A stretch of DNA of 64,000 bases from Bacteroidota bacterium (GTDB taxonomy: Bacteria; Bacteroidota; Rhodothermia; Balneolales; HLUCCA01), in NCBI GenBank assembly GCA_020832235.1, contig JAFIEZ010000018.1:62001-126000 (forward strand). The letters are read 5' to 3'. A model generated the notes under the pieces. That model did not search any database. It was not told the origin of the DNA and saw nothing but the letters and a program-made list of their open reading frames with translations. Both the position numbers and the translations under genes were made by a program. Shown piece by piece: positions 54,768-63,565 of this stretch. Position 1 is the first letter of the stretch. The number at the start of each line of letters is the position of its first letter.

Positions 54768-56507
54768 ATGCAACGCAAATTTTTTCTTTTTTTCACCACA
54801 ATTCTATTGATTTCGTGTACATCTTCACGAAAAGCCGCTGAACCTGAAAGTACAGTACCGGTATCTACACGTGAAATACCTGAGTATTCTGCTGAAGATC
54901 TGGCACAGGCAAAAGCCTACTATATACAAGGCATTACCGCCTTTGAGTTGCAAGACTTCAATGAGGCTCTTGACAATCTGACCATGGCCTATATTCTGGT
55001 ACCGGATGACGCGGCGGTGAATTTTGCTTTGGCCGATGCCTACATGTTTCTGATGGATTACAGCAATGCTTTATTCTATGCCCGTGAAGCCATTGATATT
55101 GACCCTTCCAACAAGTGGTATCATATTAAACTTGCTGAAATTTACCTGCGCGATGGCCAGACCGACAGCGCTGTACAAGCGTTAGAAACGGCTACCCGCT
55201 TTTTCCCAACCGATGTTGATTTATTGGTAATAAAGGCTGGCACGTTGGCCGAGATGGGAGACTATTCAGCATCTAATGCCGTTTATGAACGCATCCTCTC
55301 CATCACTGGTCCAGATTTGCAGCTATACTTTCAGATGTACCGCAATGCGGTAATGAACGACGACACCCCGGCTGGTATATCTATCCTCGAACGTGCGCTT
55401 GCCTTCGACAAGGATAATGCTGTGGTGATTCAAACGCTGGGTGGACTTTATCTGGAGCAAGGTGAAAACGACCGTGCACTCCAATTGTTCGAATCGGCCA
55501 TTGAACAGGGCTTGCGTTCTGCAGAAATAAAGATAGGTCTTGCAGATGTTTACATCCAACAAGGCCAGTGGGACATGGCGGGTCGGTTCATTCGCGAAAT
55601 GATTGAAGACGAGGCCATGGGTGAGCAGGTTAAAAGTGAGCTCATTCAATTCATGGTTACACAATTTATGCGCGACCCTTCCAATGAACTGCTCAGTGAA
55701 AGTACGGAATCCATCATTGAAGCATACGTGGAAACCTATCCGGATAACGCCGAAGCGCAGGCGCTTGCTGCTGATTTTTTCCTGATGATGCGCAACAATG
55801 CGGCCGCCATCCCAAGGTTGAGAGAAACGGTACGTCTTATGCCTGAGAACGAAGCCGCCTGGCAACAGCTCACACAACTCTACTACAGTGAGAGTATGTT
55901 TGAAGAGCTGATCGGTATTTCAGATGAGGCTGAATACTGGGTACCGGAGGATCCGTTCATTCGGTTTTTCGTAGGTGTAGCCTATTCCTTTAGTGACGAT
56001 AAACCCAACGCTATCAGTTGGTTGCAGAAAGCTACGGAAGTTCCGGCCCGACCTAATTTCAAATCGGTTATCTGGGGCGTACTGGGCGATACGTTTGAAG
56101 GAGCAGATAACTGGCCTGCTGCCGTAGAAGCTTATCAGCAAGCCATAGAGCTCGACCCTGAGAACTCAACGGCCTTGAATAACTATGCTTATTTCTTGTC
56201 TATCCGTAATGAACATTTGGAAAAAGCGTATGACATGTCCCTTAGAGCAGTTGCCATTGAGCCTTCAAATTCTTCCTATTTGGATACACTAGGGTGGATT
56301 TACTACAAAAAGGGTGTAATTGATAAAGCTTACGAGTACATCCGTTTGTCTATTCAGAACGGGGGCGACAGCAGCGCCACTATTCTGGAACATATGGGAG
56401 ATGTTTACCGTGAAATGGGAGATATGGAAAATGCCCGTCTTTGGTGGAGCCGTGCACTTGAGCAGGATCCGGAGCGTGATTATCTGGAAAGTCGGTTAAT
56501 TAACTAA
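54768..56507 (+). CDS. TPR-repeat lipoprotein
   Basis: A 579-residue lipoprotein. The ATG at 54768 is preferred over a TTG 75 nt upstream because it begins a proper signal (MQRKFFLFFTTILLISC) with the lipobox LISC. The rest is about 12-14 TPR motifs from about residue 50 to the end (AKAYYIQGITAFELQDFNEALDNL, AVNFALADAYMFLMDYSNALFYA, AVEAYQQAIELDPENSTALNNYA). It should be a scaffold on the periplasmic face of the envelope. It begins a three-gene envelope unit with a DUF4292 lipoprotein gene and an EnvC-like gene, an order I recognise from Bacteroidota-type genomes. Confidence 0.88.
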   Translation: MQRKFFLFFTTILLISCTSSRKAAEPESTVPVSTREIPEYSAEDLAQAKAYYIQGITAFELQDFNEALDNLTMAYILVPDDAAVNFALADAYMFLMDYSNALFYAREAIDIDPSNKWYHIKLAEIYLRDGQTDSAVQALETATRFFPTDVDLLVIKAGTLAEMGDYSASNAVYERILSITGPDLQLYFQMYRNAVMNDDTPAGISILERALAFDKDNAVVIQTLGGLYLEQGENDRALQLFESAIEQGLRSAEIKIGLADVYIQQGQWDMAGRFIREMIEDEAMGEQVKSELIQFMVTQFMRDPSNELLSESTESIIEAYVETYPDNAEAQALAADFFLMMRNNAAAIPRLRETVRLMPENEAAWQQLTQLYYSESMFEELIGISDEAEYWVPEDPFIRFFVGVAYSFSDDKPNAISWLQKATEVPARPNFKSVIWGVLGDTFEGADNWPAAVEAYQQAIELDPENSTALNNYAYFLSIRNEHLEKAYDMSLRAVAIEPSNSSYLDTLGWIYYKKGVIDKAYEYIRLSIQNGGDSSATILEHMGDVYREMGDMENARLWWSRALEQDPERDYLESRLIN

Positions 56508-56519
56508 GGGAATTATCAC

Positions 56520-57278
56520 ATGCATATCTCAATGCGGTATCCGGCTCTTATTTTACTGATTGCGATAACGGCCTGTTCGCCACGAGCTGTCAGCATTGAG
56601 GAAGGTGATGAAGTTTTTGTACCCAGTCAGCGAAATCCAACGGAAGTACTCGAGCAAATTCAAGGTCAACAGCCTCCCCTCCATACATTGGGCGGCAGAG
56701 GTCGTGTACAACTCAGTTCACCTGGGAACACCGACCGCTCAGCTGTACTTTTTATCAGCGACAGAGAAAGAACCCTGCTAACATTCCGTAATAGTCTGGG
56801 TATTGAGGCAGGCAAGCTTCTGGTAGAGCCCGACTCGGTAACACTGTATAATCGCATTGATCAATATGCGCGGCGTGTTAGTACTTCAGATCAGGATGCA
56901 TTGCTTGAAAGTGGGTTCTATGCTGTTAATATGCTCAGCGTACTTAGTCCTGATATGGAAGAACGAAGCCCCCGGTCATTGCACGAAAGCGCTGAGAGCT
57001 GGCGTTTTACTTTTGATGACCATACACGTATGTTTTTTTCCCGCGACACAGGTGAACTAACACGCATGGAGTTTAGGGTAATGAGCCCGGTGGCGTTTTC
57101 AACGTATCTGTTTGCCAACCGGATGGATGAACAGCATTATTATTTACCTCGTAATATTCAGATTCTAAGCAACGACCGGCGATCCAATATCTTTATTACC
57201 ATTCAATCTTATGATATCAACCCGTCTAACCCTCAGTTTGATCTAAACATCCCCTCGTCCATCACCATTTTTAGGTAA
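56520..57278 (+). CDS. DUF4292 lipoprotein (LolA/LolB-like fold)
   Basis: A 252-residue lipoprotein; the signal ends at ITAC, with the Cys near residue 19. The mature part has the DUF4292 pattern (LGGRGRVQL, LLTFRNSLGIEAGKLLVEPDSVTLYNR, YFFSR-like MFFSRDTGELTRMEF, FDLNIPSSI). It begins 12 nt after the TPR gene and ends 1 nt before the EnvC-like gene. By fold it could carry or sense lipids or lipoproteins, but its function is not known. Confidence 0.82.
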   Translation: MHISMRYPALILLIAITACSPRAVSIEEGDEVFVPSQRNPTEVLEQIQGQQPPLHTLGGRGRVQLSSPGNTDRSAVLFISDRERTLLTFRNSLGIEAGKLLVEPDSVTLYNRIDQYARRVSTSDQDALLESGFYAVNMLSVLSPDMEERSPRSLHESAESWRFTFDDHTRMFFSRDTGELTRMEFRVMSPVAFSTYLFANRMDEQHYYLPRNIQILSNDRRSNIFITIQSYDINPSNPQFDLNIPSSITIFR

Positions 57279-57279
57279 C

Positions 57280-58650
57280 ATGCGTATTCTGTTTGCAATA
57301 TTGGCAATACTGATCATCTCGCCCTCCGCGTGGGGACAAGACTTTGAGCGTATACGTGAGGAGTTGCGGGAGCGGCAGAACCAGACCAGCACGCAAATCC
57401 AGACCTTACAGCAGCTTATTTTACAGTATGAGCAGGAAATTCGTGAAAGCGAAACGGAATATGAGTCCTTATACCGGGCTTTTCAGGAGCTTGAACGTGA
57501 GATTGCCCTCAGAGATGCCGTAATTCGCAATCTACAGGCTCAGGGGCGGCAGCTCAGTGAAGAAATAAACATTATACAGCGGGAGGTTGCCGCCAACAGA
57601 GCCGAACTTGAGCGGCTTATCGCAACCTATCAGGAAAGTCTCACTTATCTGTACAAACATGGCAGGGTTCCTGAGCTGGCGTATTTATTCACTTCCGGAT
57701 CGTTCAATCAGATGCTGGTACGTTCCTATTATCTGCGTCGTTTTGAAGACCAGCGGACTCGTCAGGCGGAGGCTATTGACCGTCAGCAAGAGGAGTTGCG
57801 TGTTAAAGAAGAACAGCTGGTCGCCTCGAGGGAAGAAGTTCAACGAAACCTGGCGGAAACCCGTGAAGCCCGGGAAGGACTGCAGGAAACCCGACGCCGA
57901 CAAGACCGAAATATCGTGGCCTTGCAGCAAAATCGGGAACAGACCCAACAAAAGCTGGCAGAAACCCGTCGCTCATACGAAAATCTAAACACCATACTTA
58001 ACAACACTATTGCTGAACTGGAACGTGTGCAGCGTGAAGAGGAAGAACGAATTCGCCAATTGGAGGCCGAGCGGTTACGCCGCCTGGCCGAAGCCCGACA
58101 GATTCAGGATGCGGCCGAACGTGAGCGTGAAATCGCACGATTATCGGAGCCGGTAACACGCAGTACCGCCGAGCCTAGTCGAGAAGAGTATGCACGAATT
58201 GAACTTTCTTTTGTGCGTAGTAAAGGAAATTTGCCCTGGCCTGTGAACGGTGTTGTCACACAACAGTTCGGATTTAATGTACATCCCGTTTATCGCACGC
58301 GAATTGCCTCCCCCGGTATTGAAATCTCAGCAGAAGAGCGTAGCCCGGTGCGTGTAGTGCATGAGGGATTTGTATCGGCTATCTATCGTGGTGTGGGGGA
58401 ATTCGGCGACATGGTCATTGTGCGTCATGGCGATTCCCATTTCACGGTTTACACGAATTTCAGTGAGATCTCCATCAGAGAAAATACATTTGTGAGAGCC
58501 GGAGATATTCTGGGGAGGTCAGGCAGTCGATCTTCACCTCGGGGAAGCAGCTTGTATTTCATTGTAAGAAGAAGCGGTGCCGACAGCAATATGAATCCAC
58601 TTGAGTGGCTTGGCAGTCCCGACCGGGTAGCCCCACCTGTATCGCGCTGA
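57280..58650 (+). CDS. EnvC-like murein hydrolase activator with degenerate LytM domain
   Basis: A 456-residue exported protein. After the signal peptide (1-19, cut near WGQ), a long coiled coil runs to about 295 (EXXLQQLILQYEQEI-type heptads, many E/R/Q). The C-terminal LytM (M23) domain starts about 315 (GVVTQQFGFNVHP). All metal ligands of active M23 enzymes are changed: the HxGxD site reads IASPGIEI, YAHL reads YTNF, and HLHFEVR reads SLYFIVR. This is the state of EnvC and similar activators, which bind amidases instead of cutting peptidoglycan. It probably controls septal peptidoglycan splitting. Confidence 0.85.
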   Translation: MRILFAILAILIISPSAWGQDFERIREELRERQNQTSTQIQTLQQLILQYEQEIRESETEYESLYRAFQELEREIALRDAVIRNLQAQGRQLSEEINIIQREVAANRAELERLIATYQESLTYLYKHGRVPELAYLFTSGSFNQMLVRSYYLRRFEDQRTRQAEAIDRQQEELRVKEEQLVASREEVQRNLAETREAREGLQETRRRQDRNIVALQQNREQTQQKLAETRRSYENLNTILNNTIAELERVQREEEERIRQLEAERLRRLAEARQIQDAAEREREIARLSEPVTRSTAEPSREEYARIELSFVRSKGNLPWPVNGVVTQQFGFNVHPVYRTRIASPGIEISAEERSPVRVVHEGFVSAIYRGVGEFGDMVIVRHGDSHFTVYTNFSEISIRENTFVRAGDILGRSGSRSSPRGSSLYFIVRRSGADSNMNPLEWLGSPDRVAPPVSR

Positions 58651-58704
58651 TTCGCGAGGAAACTCGTATCTTTGAGCCAAATTATATCAGATTTAACTTA
58701 AATT

Positions 58705-59127
58705 ATGCCTAATTATCCACGCATTATTGCGTATCTGACCGTATCATTTACCATCGGTGTTATCGTTTACATCTTTACCGGACTCTTTGTACCCTTCACG
58801 GAAACTCCCGGCTGGATTGGCACGGCTGTTATGGTTGCCTACGGTGCGGTTTACCTGAGTGTTACCTGGTCTATCTCGCGGCGGTACGTGCGCAGATCGG
58901 CTACTACCTACTGGATTCCATACCTGATGGCGCTCATCATTTCCATTCCCGCCATGTTTTTTGTCGAACTCAAAGAAGAGTTTGCCTTAATGCAGAATCA
59001 GATTATGTTCGCTATAATGATCGTTGCGGGTGCTGAACTTGGTGCCTATTTTGGCATTCAGTACGGCCATCGTATGCGACAAGAGCTCATCGAAAAAGCA
59101 CAACAAAAACAACAGCATGGAAACTGA
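58705..59127 (+). CDS. Small membrane protein of unknown function
   Basis: A 140-residue protein with four hydrophobic segments (about 8-30, 38-57, 69-86, 97-118) and a basic, Gln-rich cytosolic tail (RMRQELIEKAQQKQQ). I do not recognise a family. It overlaps the scpB start by 11 nt, so the two are translationally linked, though no functional link is evident. Confidence 0.7.
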   Translation: MPNYPRIIAYLTVSFTIGVIVYIFTGLFVPFTETPGWIGTAVMVAYGAVYLSVTWSISRRYVRRSATTYWIPYLMALIISIPAMFFVELKEEFALMQNQIMFAIMIVAGAELGAYFGIQYGHRMRQELIEKAQQKQQHGN

Positions 59128-59770
59128 TTCAACGTACGAAAGCGGTATCACGCTACCCGCAATTGTTGAGGCCATGATTTTTGCCAGTCCTGAGCCCATT
59201 ACAGCTGAGGAGATTGTAAAGGCTTTGCTTCGTGAGGATGAAACCCTTGAAATAGCACCTACTGAAATAGCGGGAATCATTCTTAAGCTGAACGCATCAT
59301 ACGCCGAAACAGGACGGAGTTTCCATATCGTTCATCGAGGTCGGGGGTACACGTTTGCAACCGACGCGCGATTTCATACCTGGCTTCAATTTATCCAGCA
59401 TGAGAATGCTACCCGAAAAATTTCCCAGTCAGCCGTGGAAACCCTGGCTATCATTGCTTACAAGCAGCCGATCACCAAACCGGAAATTGAGCACATTCGT
59501 GGAGTAGACTCCAGCTACATCGTACGAACCCTCATGGAGAAAAAGCTCATCGCCGTTGCAGGTCGGAGAGATTCCCCCGGAAAGCCGTTGCTGTATAAAA
59601 CGTCCGATACCTTTTTACTGCACTTCGGTTTAACCTCCGTTGATGAGTTGCCGAAGCCGCGTGAAATTGATGAAATACTAAAGGATGACGATATGGCCGA
59701 GCACCGTCAGCTACTGCTCGAACTACGCGCCCAACTGGGTGATGAACCCAAAGATACTCCTCCCGAGTAA
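59117..59770 (+). CDS. scpB: Segregation and condensation protein B
   Basis: A 217-residue ScpB. The ATG at 59117 is chosen because the family N terminus (LPAIVEAMIFASPEPITAEEIVKAL) follows shortly; it is inside the end of the upstream gene. Two winged-helix domains are visible, with the conserved SQSAVETLAIIAYKQPITKPEIEHIRGVDSSYIVRTLMEKKLI in the second. It partners ScpA and SMC (smc at 48227) in condensin. Confidence 0.94.
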   Translation: METDSTYESGITLPAIVEAMIFASPEPITAEEIVKALLREDETLEIAPTEIAGIILKLNASYAETGRSFHIVHRGRGYTFATDARFHTWLQFIQHENATRKISQSAVETLAIIAYKQPITKPEIEHIRGVDSSYIVRTLMEKKLIAVAGRRDSPGKPLLYKTSDTFLLHFGLTSVDELPKPREIDEILKDDDMAEHRQLLLELRAQLGDEPKDTPPE

Positions 59771-59883
59771 CGCACCAGGTATTCGGGGGCGAATTGAACG
59801 AACCACTGCAAACACGCAGGGAACATCTTTTAATCCTTATCCCATAACCACTCTGCAATCTGCACCAAACCCAATTTTCTGTT

Positions 59884-60279
59884 ATGAAACACCTCGACCA
59901 CATCGGCATTGCTGTAAGAAATCTGGATGAAGCCATTGCCCGATACGAGTCTATTTTGGGAACTGCTTGCTACAAGCGGGAGCTGGTGGAAAGTGAATTT
60001 GTTGAAACAGCTTTTTTTCAACAAGGTCAAACCAAAGTTGAACTGCTTGGTGCTACCGCTCCGGAGTCGGTGATCACCAAGTTTATTGAAAAGCGTGGGG
60101 AAGGACTGCATCATATGGCTTACGAGGTAGATGACATCCGCACGGAGATACTACGGTTGCGCGAAGCAGGCTACCAGTTACTGAATGAAACGCCTAAACG
60201 AGGAGCGGATGGTAAGTGGATTGCTTTTTTGCATCCCAAAGAGGCCCATGGCGTACTGCTTGAGTTATGCCAGTCTTAG
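59884..60279 (+). CDS. mce: Methylmalonyl-CoA epimerase
   Basis: A 131-residue vicinal-oxygen-chelate protein of the epimerase family (typical length about 130-150). It has HLDHIGIAVRNLDEAIARYESILG, VELLGATAPESVITKFIEKRGEGLHHMAYEVDD and the end KEAHGVLLELCQ, with metal ligands in LDHIG, VELL, HHMAYEV and LLEL. It interconverts (R)- and (S)-methylmalonyl-CoA in propionyl-CoA metabolism. A degenerate second copy of its 3' end follows immediately. Confidence 0.93.
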   Translation: MKHLDHIGIAVRNLDEAIARYESILGTACYKRELVESEFVETAFFQQGQTKVELLGATAPESVITKFIEKRGEGLHHMAYEVDDIRTEILRLREAGYQLLNETPKRGADGKWIAFLHPKEAHGVLLELCQS

Positions 60280-60310
60280 CACCCAGCTTTACGAAAAGAC
60301 ATTGAAAATC

Positions 60311-60352
60311 CGCATGGCGTACTACTGCTTGAATTATACGAGTCTTAGCACC
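60311..60352 (+). pseudogene. Remnant of a second methylmalonyl-CoA epimerase 3' end
   Basis: CGCATGGCGTACTACTGCTTGAATTATACGAGTCTTAGCACC repeats the last 38 bases of the epimerase gene (60246-60283) with one inserted codon and several changes. In frame it still reads HGVLLLELYES and stop, against HGVLLELCQS in the intact gene. Only this tail is left, 27 nt downstream of the first copy. Confidence 0.6.
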
Positions 60353-60387
60353 TGAATAATTTCGAATTAAGCCGACATCTTTTAAGC

Positions 60388-61515
60388 TTATCCGCCCTGC
60401 TCTTCATCGAGCAGTTGTACCATGTTCTGCGCCAGTTTCATGCCAATGGCTACACCCATTCCGCCGAGTCCGGCAGCAAGATAGACACCATCGCTGGTTT
60501 TACGGCATTCCGGTGTTTTGGTGGCACCGAAACCCATAACGCCCGTCCATTCGGTGTCAATTTCCCAATTGTGGTCTACGTTGAGCTGGTTACTGACAAA
60601 ATCAATAAGCCACTGCCTGATACGCGGATTAATCTCGTTTTCTATGCTCGTTTCGGTAGGTTTGTCGACATCCCTGGCACCACCTATGAGCAGTCGGTCA
60701 CCCAGATCCCGAAAATACACGTAGCCTCGATTGTAATGGCAGGACCCGTGCCAGGGAAGTTTTTTCAGCGGTTTGGTCACAAACGCATAGCCACGGGCAG
60801 GCTGTACGGCGGTTTCACCATGCAGTGTTGACGAGTAGCCGTTCGTTGCCAGTAAGACACGGTCTGCGGCTAGCTCCAGTCCGTCGCTAAGGGTAACTTT
60901 TTGGGCCATGACCTCGCTCACGGGGGTATTCCAGCGCACCTCTACCCCGGCTTCGCTGACCTTCTGCAGCAGGCGCTGCATCAGCATACCGCTGTTCAGA
61001 TATCCCTCGAGACCATTAAAAATAGACGGATAACCGTTCACCGTGCGGCTTTCGTAACTGTTGGGCACTCCAGTTATTTCCTCAACCCACTTGCTGAATC
61101 GCGGCATTTGGGCAATACTCTCACGATAATGCGGGTCGTCGGTAGTATCGAAGATTTCGTACCCGCCGGTCATAGCGTAGCCGATGTGCTCATCTCCGAG
61201 CTCGTTACGCAGCAGATCGAGGCCTTCCAGGCGCAGGCGGAGGCGATCTTTCACCGACTCCTCCGATTCATGTACGAGGTCATCCACCAGTTCGCCGGCG
61301 GATCCAAAACAGGCAAAGCCCGCATTACGACCTGTGGCGCCGGTTGGCCAGAAGCCTCGATCCAGCACCAGAATACGGGCCTGGGGGTGACGTCGTTTCC
61401 AGAAGAGCGCCGTACTGAGTCCCGTGATGCCCGATCCTACCACGATAAGGTCGCGGGTGAATGACATCGATTCTTTCTCCCACCAGCTGCGCTGGGATGT
61501 GTTTTTAAATGCCAT
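60388..61515 (-). CDS. FAD-dependent oxidoreductase, DAO family
   Basis: A 375-residue flavoenzyme. The ATG at 61515 is used because the FAD-binding fold follows soon (RDLIVVGSGITGLSTALFWKRR) and the polX stop lies just upstream; longer frames would lie inside polX. The glycine-oxidase/GlpD-like DAO pattern continues with LDRGFWPTGATGRNAGFACFGS, an ADRVLLATNGYSS second dinucleotide motif, and the C-terminal GLGGMGVAIGMKLAQNMV. It oxidises an amine or amino acid; the substrate is unknown. It starts 1 nt after polX, so the two are co-transcribed. Confidence 0.88.
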   Translation of the reverse strand: MAFKNTSQRSWWEKESMSFTRDLIVVGSGITGLSTALFWKRRHPQARILVLDRGFWPTGATGRNAGFACFGSAGELVDDLVHESEESVKDRLRLRLEGLDLLRNELGDEHIGYAMTGGYEIFDTTDDPHYRESIAQMPRFSKWVEEITGVPNSYESRTVNGYPSIFNGLEGYLNSGMLMQRLLQKVSEAGVEVRWNTPVSEVMAQKVTLSDGLELAADRVLLATNGYSSTLHGETAVQPARGYAFVTKPLKKLPWHGSCHYNRGYVYFRDLGDRLLIGGARDVDKPTETSIENEINPRIRQWLIDFVSNQLNVDHNWEIDTEWTGVMGFGATKTPECRKTSDGVYLAAGLGGMGVAIGMKLAQNMVQLLDEEQGG

Positions 61516-61516
61516 G

Positions 61517-63286
61517 TTATCGTGTGCGTTTGTGGGCAAAATGATCGGCAAGCTGCTCGATGGACAGCGTATTGAGCACCCGGGCAGCATCAAACCGTGC
61601 TTTTCGGGCGATGCGCACCCCGAATTCCATATCATCGATGCCGCTGGTGCTGTGTGCATCCGGACAAACAGCGGTGAGCAATCCCGCCTCCTGCGCTTTG
61701 TTACCGTAACGCCAGTCGAGGTCGAGCCTCCAGGGATTCGCATTGATTTCGATGGCGGTTCCGGCAGCGGCGGCGCGTTCAATAACCGGATTCAGGTCTA
61801 CTTTGTTACCATCACGTTTCAGCAGCAGCCTGCCTGTAGGATGTCCAAGAATGGTGGTATAAGGATTTTCAACCGCCCTGCTAAGGCGATCCAGCATCTT
61901 GTCGACCGGCATATCCAGCGAAAAATGCACACTGGCTATGATGAAATCGAATCCTTTAAGGATGTCGGTTTCGTAGTCGAGAGACCCATCCGCAAGGATG
62001 TCGCTTTCTATGCCTTTAAACACCCGAAAGCGCACACCTTCTTTGTCGAACTGCTCGTTCAGTGCGTCAATTTCCTTCCATTGCTGCTGCACGCGTCGGG
62101 CGTCGAGTCCGCCGGCATAGGCCGCAGTGCGTGAGTGATCGGTGAGTCCGAGGTACTCATAGCCACGTTCGATACAGGCGCGGGCCATGTCTTCGATGCT
62201 GTACTTGCCATCGCTCCAGGTGGAGTGGGCGTGCAGCACACCTTTGATATCGGTGGCTTCAACCAGATCGGCTGTTTCGTGCTCGGCAAACCAGGCGACC
62301 TCACCACGGTCTTCCCGCAGTTCGGGCGGCACCCAGCTCATGCCCAGCTTGCGGTAGATGTCGGCTTCGGAGGTGTAGTCCACCGGCTGATCAAAATCGG
62401 TGTTTCCATCCGACCCGAGCTTGAATAATCCATACTCGTTGAGGGCCATCTGGCGTTCGCGGGCGCGCTGACGCAAGGCTACATTGTGCTCCTTGCTGCC
62501 GGTAAAGTACATCAGTGCGGCAGGAAATTGCTCGGGTTTCACGATGCGGAGGTCTACCTGGCGGCCTTCACGGCTACGCACCGAGCTCTTGGTGTCGCCC
62601 CTGCCCAGCACTTCCAGCACACTTTCGTGGGAGGTAAATGCGTCGAAAAGCGGCGCTGCATCGCCGGCATCAGCTCCGATCAGAATATCAATGTCGCCGA
62701 TGGTTTCCATACTTCGACGAAACGATCCAGCGACGGCTATTTCCTTCACGCCCGGTTTGTCCTTAAGCAGGGCAACCATCCTGTCGGCAATGATCTGAGC
62801 TTCGTCAAGCCGGCATCGCTCGGCGAACTGCTCCATCCAGGCGATAGATTTCAGGATTTTTCCGGCCGACTTCTCGCCCATTCCTGCCAGCGCGGCTACC
62901 GAGCCGTCTTCGCAGCGGGCTTTCAGCTCATCCAGCGTAGTTATGCCCAGTTCCTTGTGGATTTTATACACTTTTTTGGGTCCCATGCCGGATATATCCA
63001 GCCAGCGCACCAGGTCTTTGGGTACTTTATTTCGCAGACTAACGAGGGCCGGAATTTCACCGGTTTCGAACAAGGCGTAAATATCGTCGGCTATAGACTT
63101 GCCGATGCCCTTGATGCTGGTAACTTCATTATTTTCAACCAGGGTGGCGATGGGCGTATCGAGGGACTCCATCGTTCTGGCGGCCCGGTCGAAAGCTATG
63201 GCTTTGAAATCGTTGGCACCGTCGAGTCGAAGCAGGATGCCGATTTCTTCCAGGAGTTCGGCTACATCTTTATTTGTAAAGGACAT
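61517..63286 (-). CDS. polX: PolX-type DNA polymerase/3'-5' exonuclease with PHP domain
   Basis: A 589-residue PolX, near the usual 570. Helix-hairpin-helix motifs (SIKGIGKSIADDI, ISGMGPKKVYKIH, LAGMGEKSAGKI) lie in the first 160 residues. The nucleotidyltransferase core has AGSFRRSMETIGDIDILIG with the catalytic aspartates. The C-terminal PHP domain (about 345-589) has HAHSTWSDGKYSIEDMA, GLTDHS, SVHFSLD and CPDAHS metal sites. It serves in base-excision repair with gap filling and 3'-end processing. First gene of a two-gene unit with the DAO oxidoreductase. Confidence 0.95.
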   Translation of the reverse strand: MSFTNKDVAELLEEIGILLRLDGANDFKAIAFDRAARTMESLDTPIATLVENNEVTSIKGIGKSIADDIYALFETGEIPALVSLRNKVPKDLVRWLDISGMGPKKVYKIHKELGITTLDELKARCEDGSVAALAGMGEKSAGKILKSIAWMEQFAERCRLDEAQIIADRMVALLKDKPGVKEIAVAGSFRRSMETIGDIDILIGADAGDAAPLFDAFTSHESVLEVLGRGDTKSSVRSREGRQVDLRIVKPEQFPAALMYFTGSKEHNVALRQRARERQMALNEYGLFKLGSDGNTDFDQPVDYTSEADIYRKLGMSWVPPELREDRGEVAWFAEHETADLVEATDIKGVLHAHSTWSDGKYSIEDMARACIERGYEYLGLTDHSRTAAYAGGLDARRVQQQWKEIDALNEQFDKEGVRFRVFKGIESDILADGSLDYETDILKGFDFIIASVHFSLDMPVDKMLDRLSRAVENPYTTILGHPTGRLLLKRDGNKVDLNPVIERAAAAGTAIEINANPWRLDLDWRYGNKAQEAGLLTAVCPDAHSTSGIDDMEFGVRIARKARFDAARVLNTLSIEQLADHFAHKRTR

Positions 63287-63458
63287 TCAAAAAGGGATTC
63301 AGAGATTCAAATTGACATCGGTAATATACACAGTTACGATAACTGCATTCTATAACCATGTGGCAGGCAACTGAATTCCGGGAGTCTTACGAAATAACCC
63401 TAGAGATGGTACTTTTTTGCCAATTTTAAGATAGGCCGAATCATCAATTCATTTACCG

Positions 63459-63498
63459 AATGAAAGCAAAGCCGAATCGTGTTTCGGTTTCATTGCAT
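63459..63498. other. Hairpin in the polX/MFS divergent region
   Basis: ATGAAA-N6-CCGAA pairs with TTCGG-TTTCAT around a short loop, with one side bulged. The rest of the 279-nt spacer between polX and the transporter shows no gene. Confidence 0.3.
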
Positions 63499-63517
63499 AT
63501 TTGAATATCTTCCGTGA

Positions 63518-63531
63518 TGTAAGCGCTTACG
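63518..63531. promoter_or_regulatory. LacI/CcpA-type operator before the sugar transporter
   Basis: TGTAAGCGCTTACG contains the perfect 12-bp palindrome GTAAGCGCTTAC with the central CG typical of LacI-family operators (cre-like). It lies 35 nt before the transporter start codon, where a bound repressor would block transcription. Confidence 0.6.
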
Positions 63532-63565
63532 TAGCGCAGGAAATAACCTCAAGCATCTATTCGCC

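Noticed and set aside
61516-61782. A longer start for the DAO oxidoreductase, adding 89 residues
   Set aside because: The extra residues lie inside polX, are low-complexity, and precede a normal FAD-binding N terminus.
62486-63355. A 289-codon open frame on the plus strand across polX
   Set aside because: PolX on the minus strand has helix-hairpin-helix, polymerase and PHP motifs throughout this stretch; the plus-strand product matches nothing I know.
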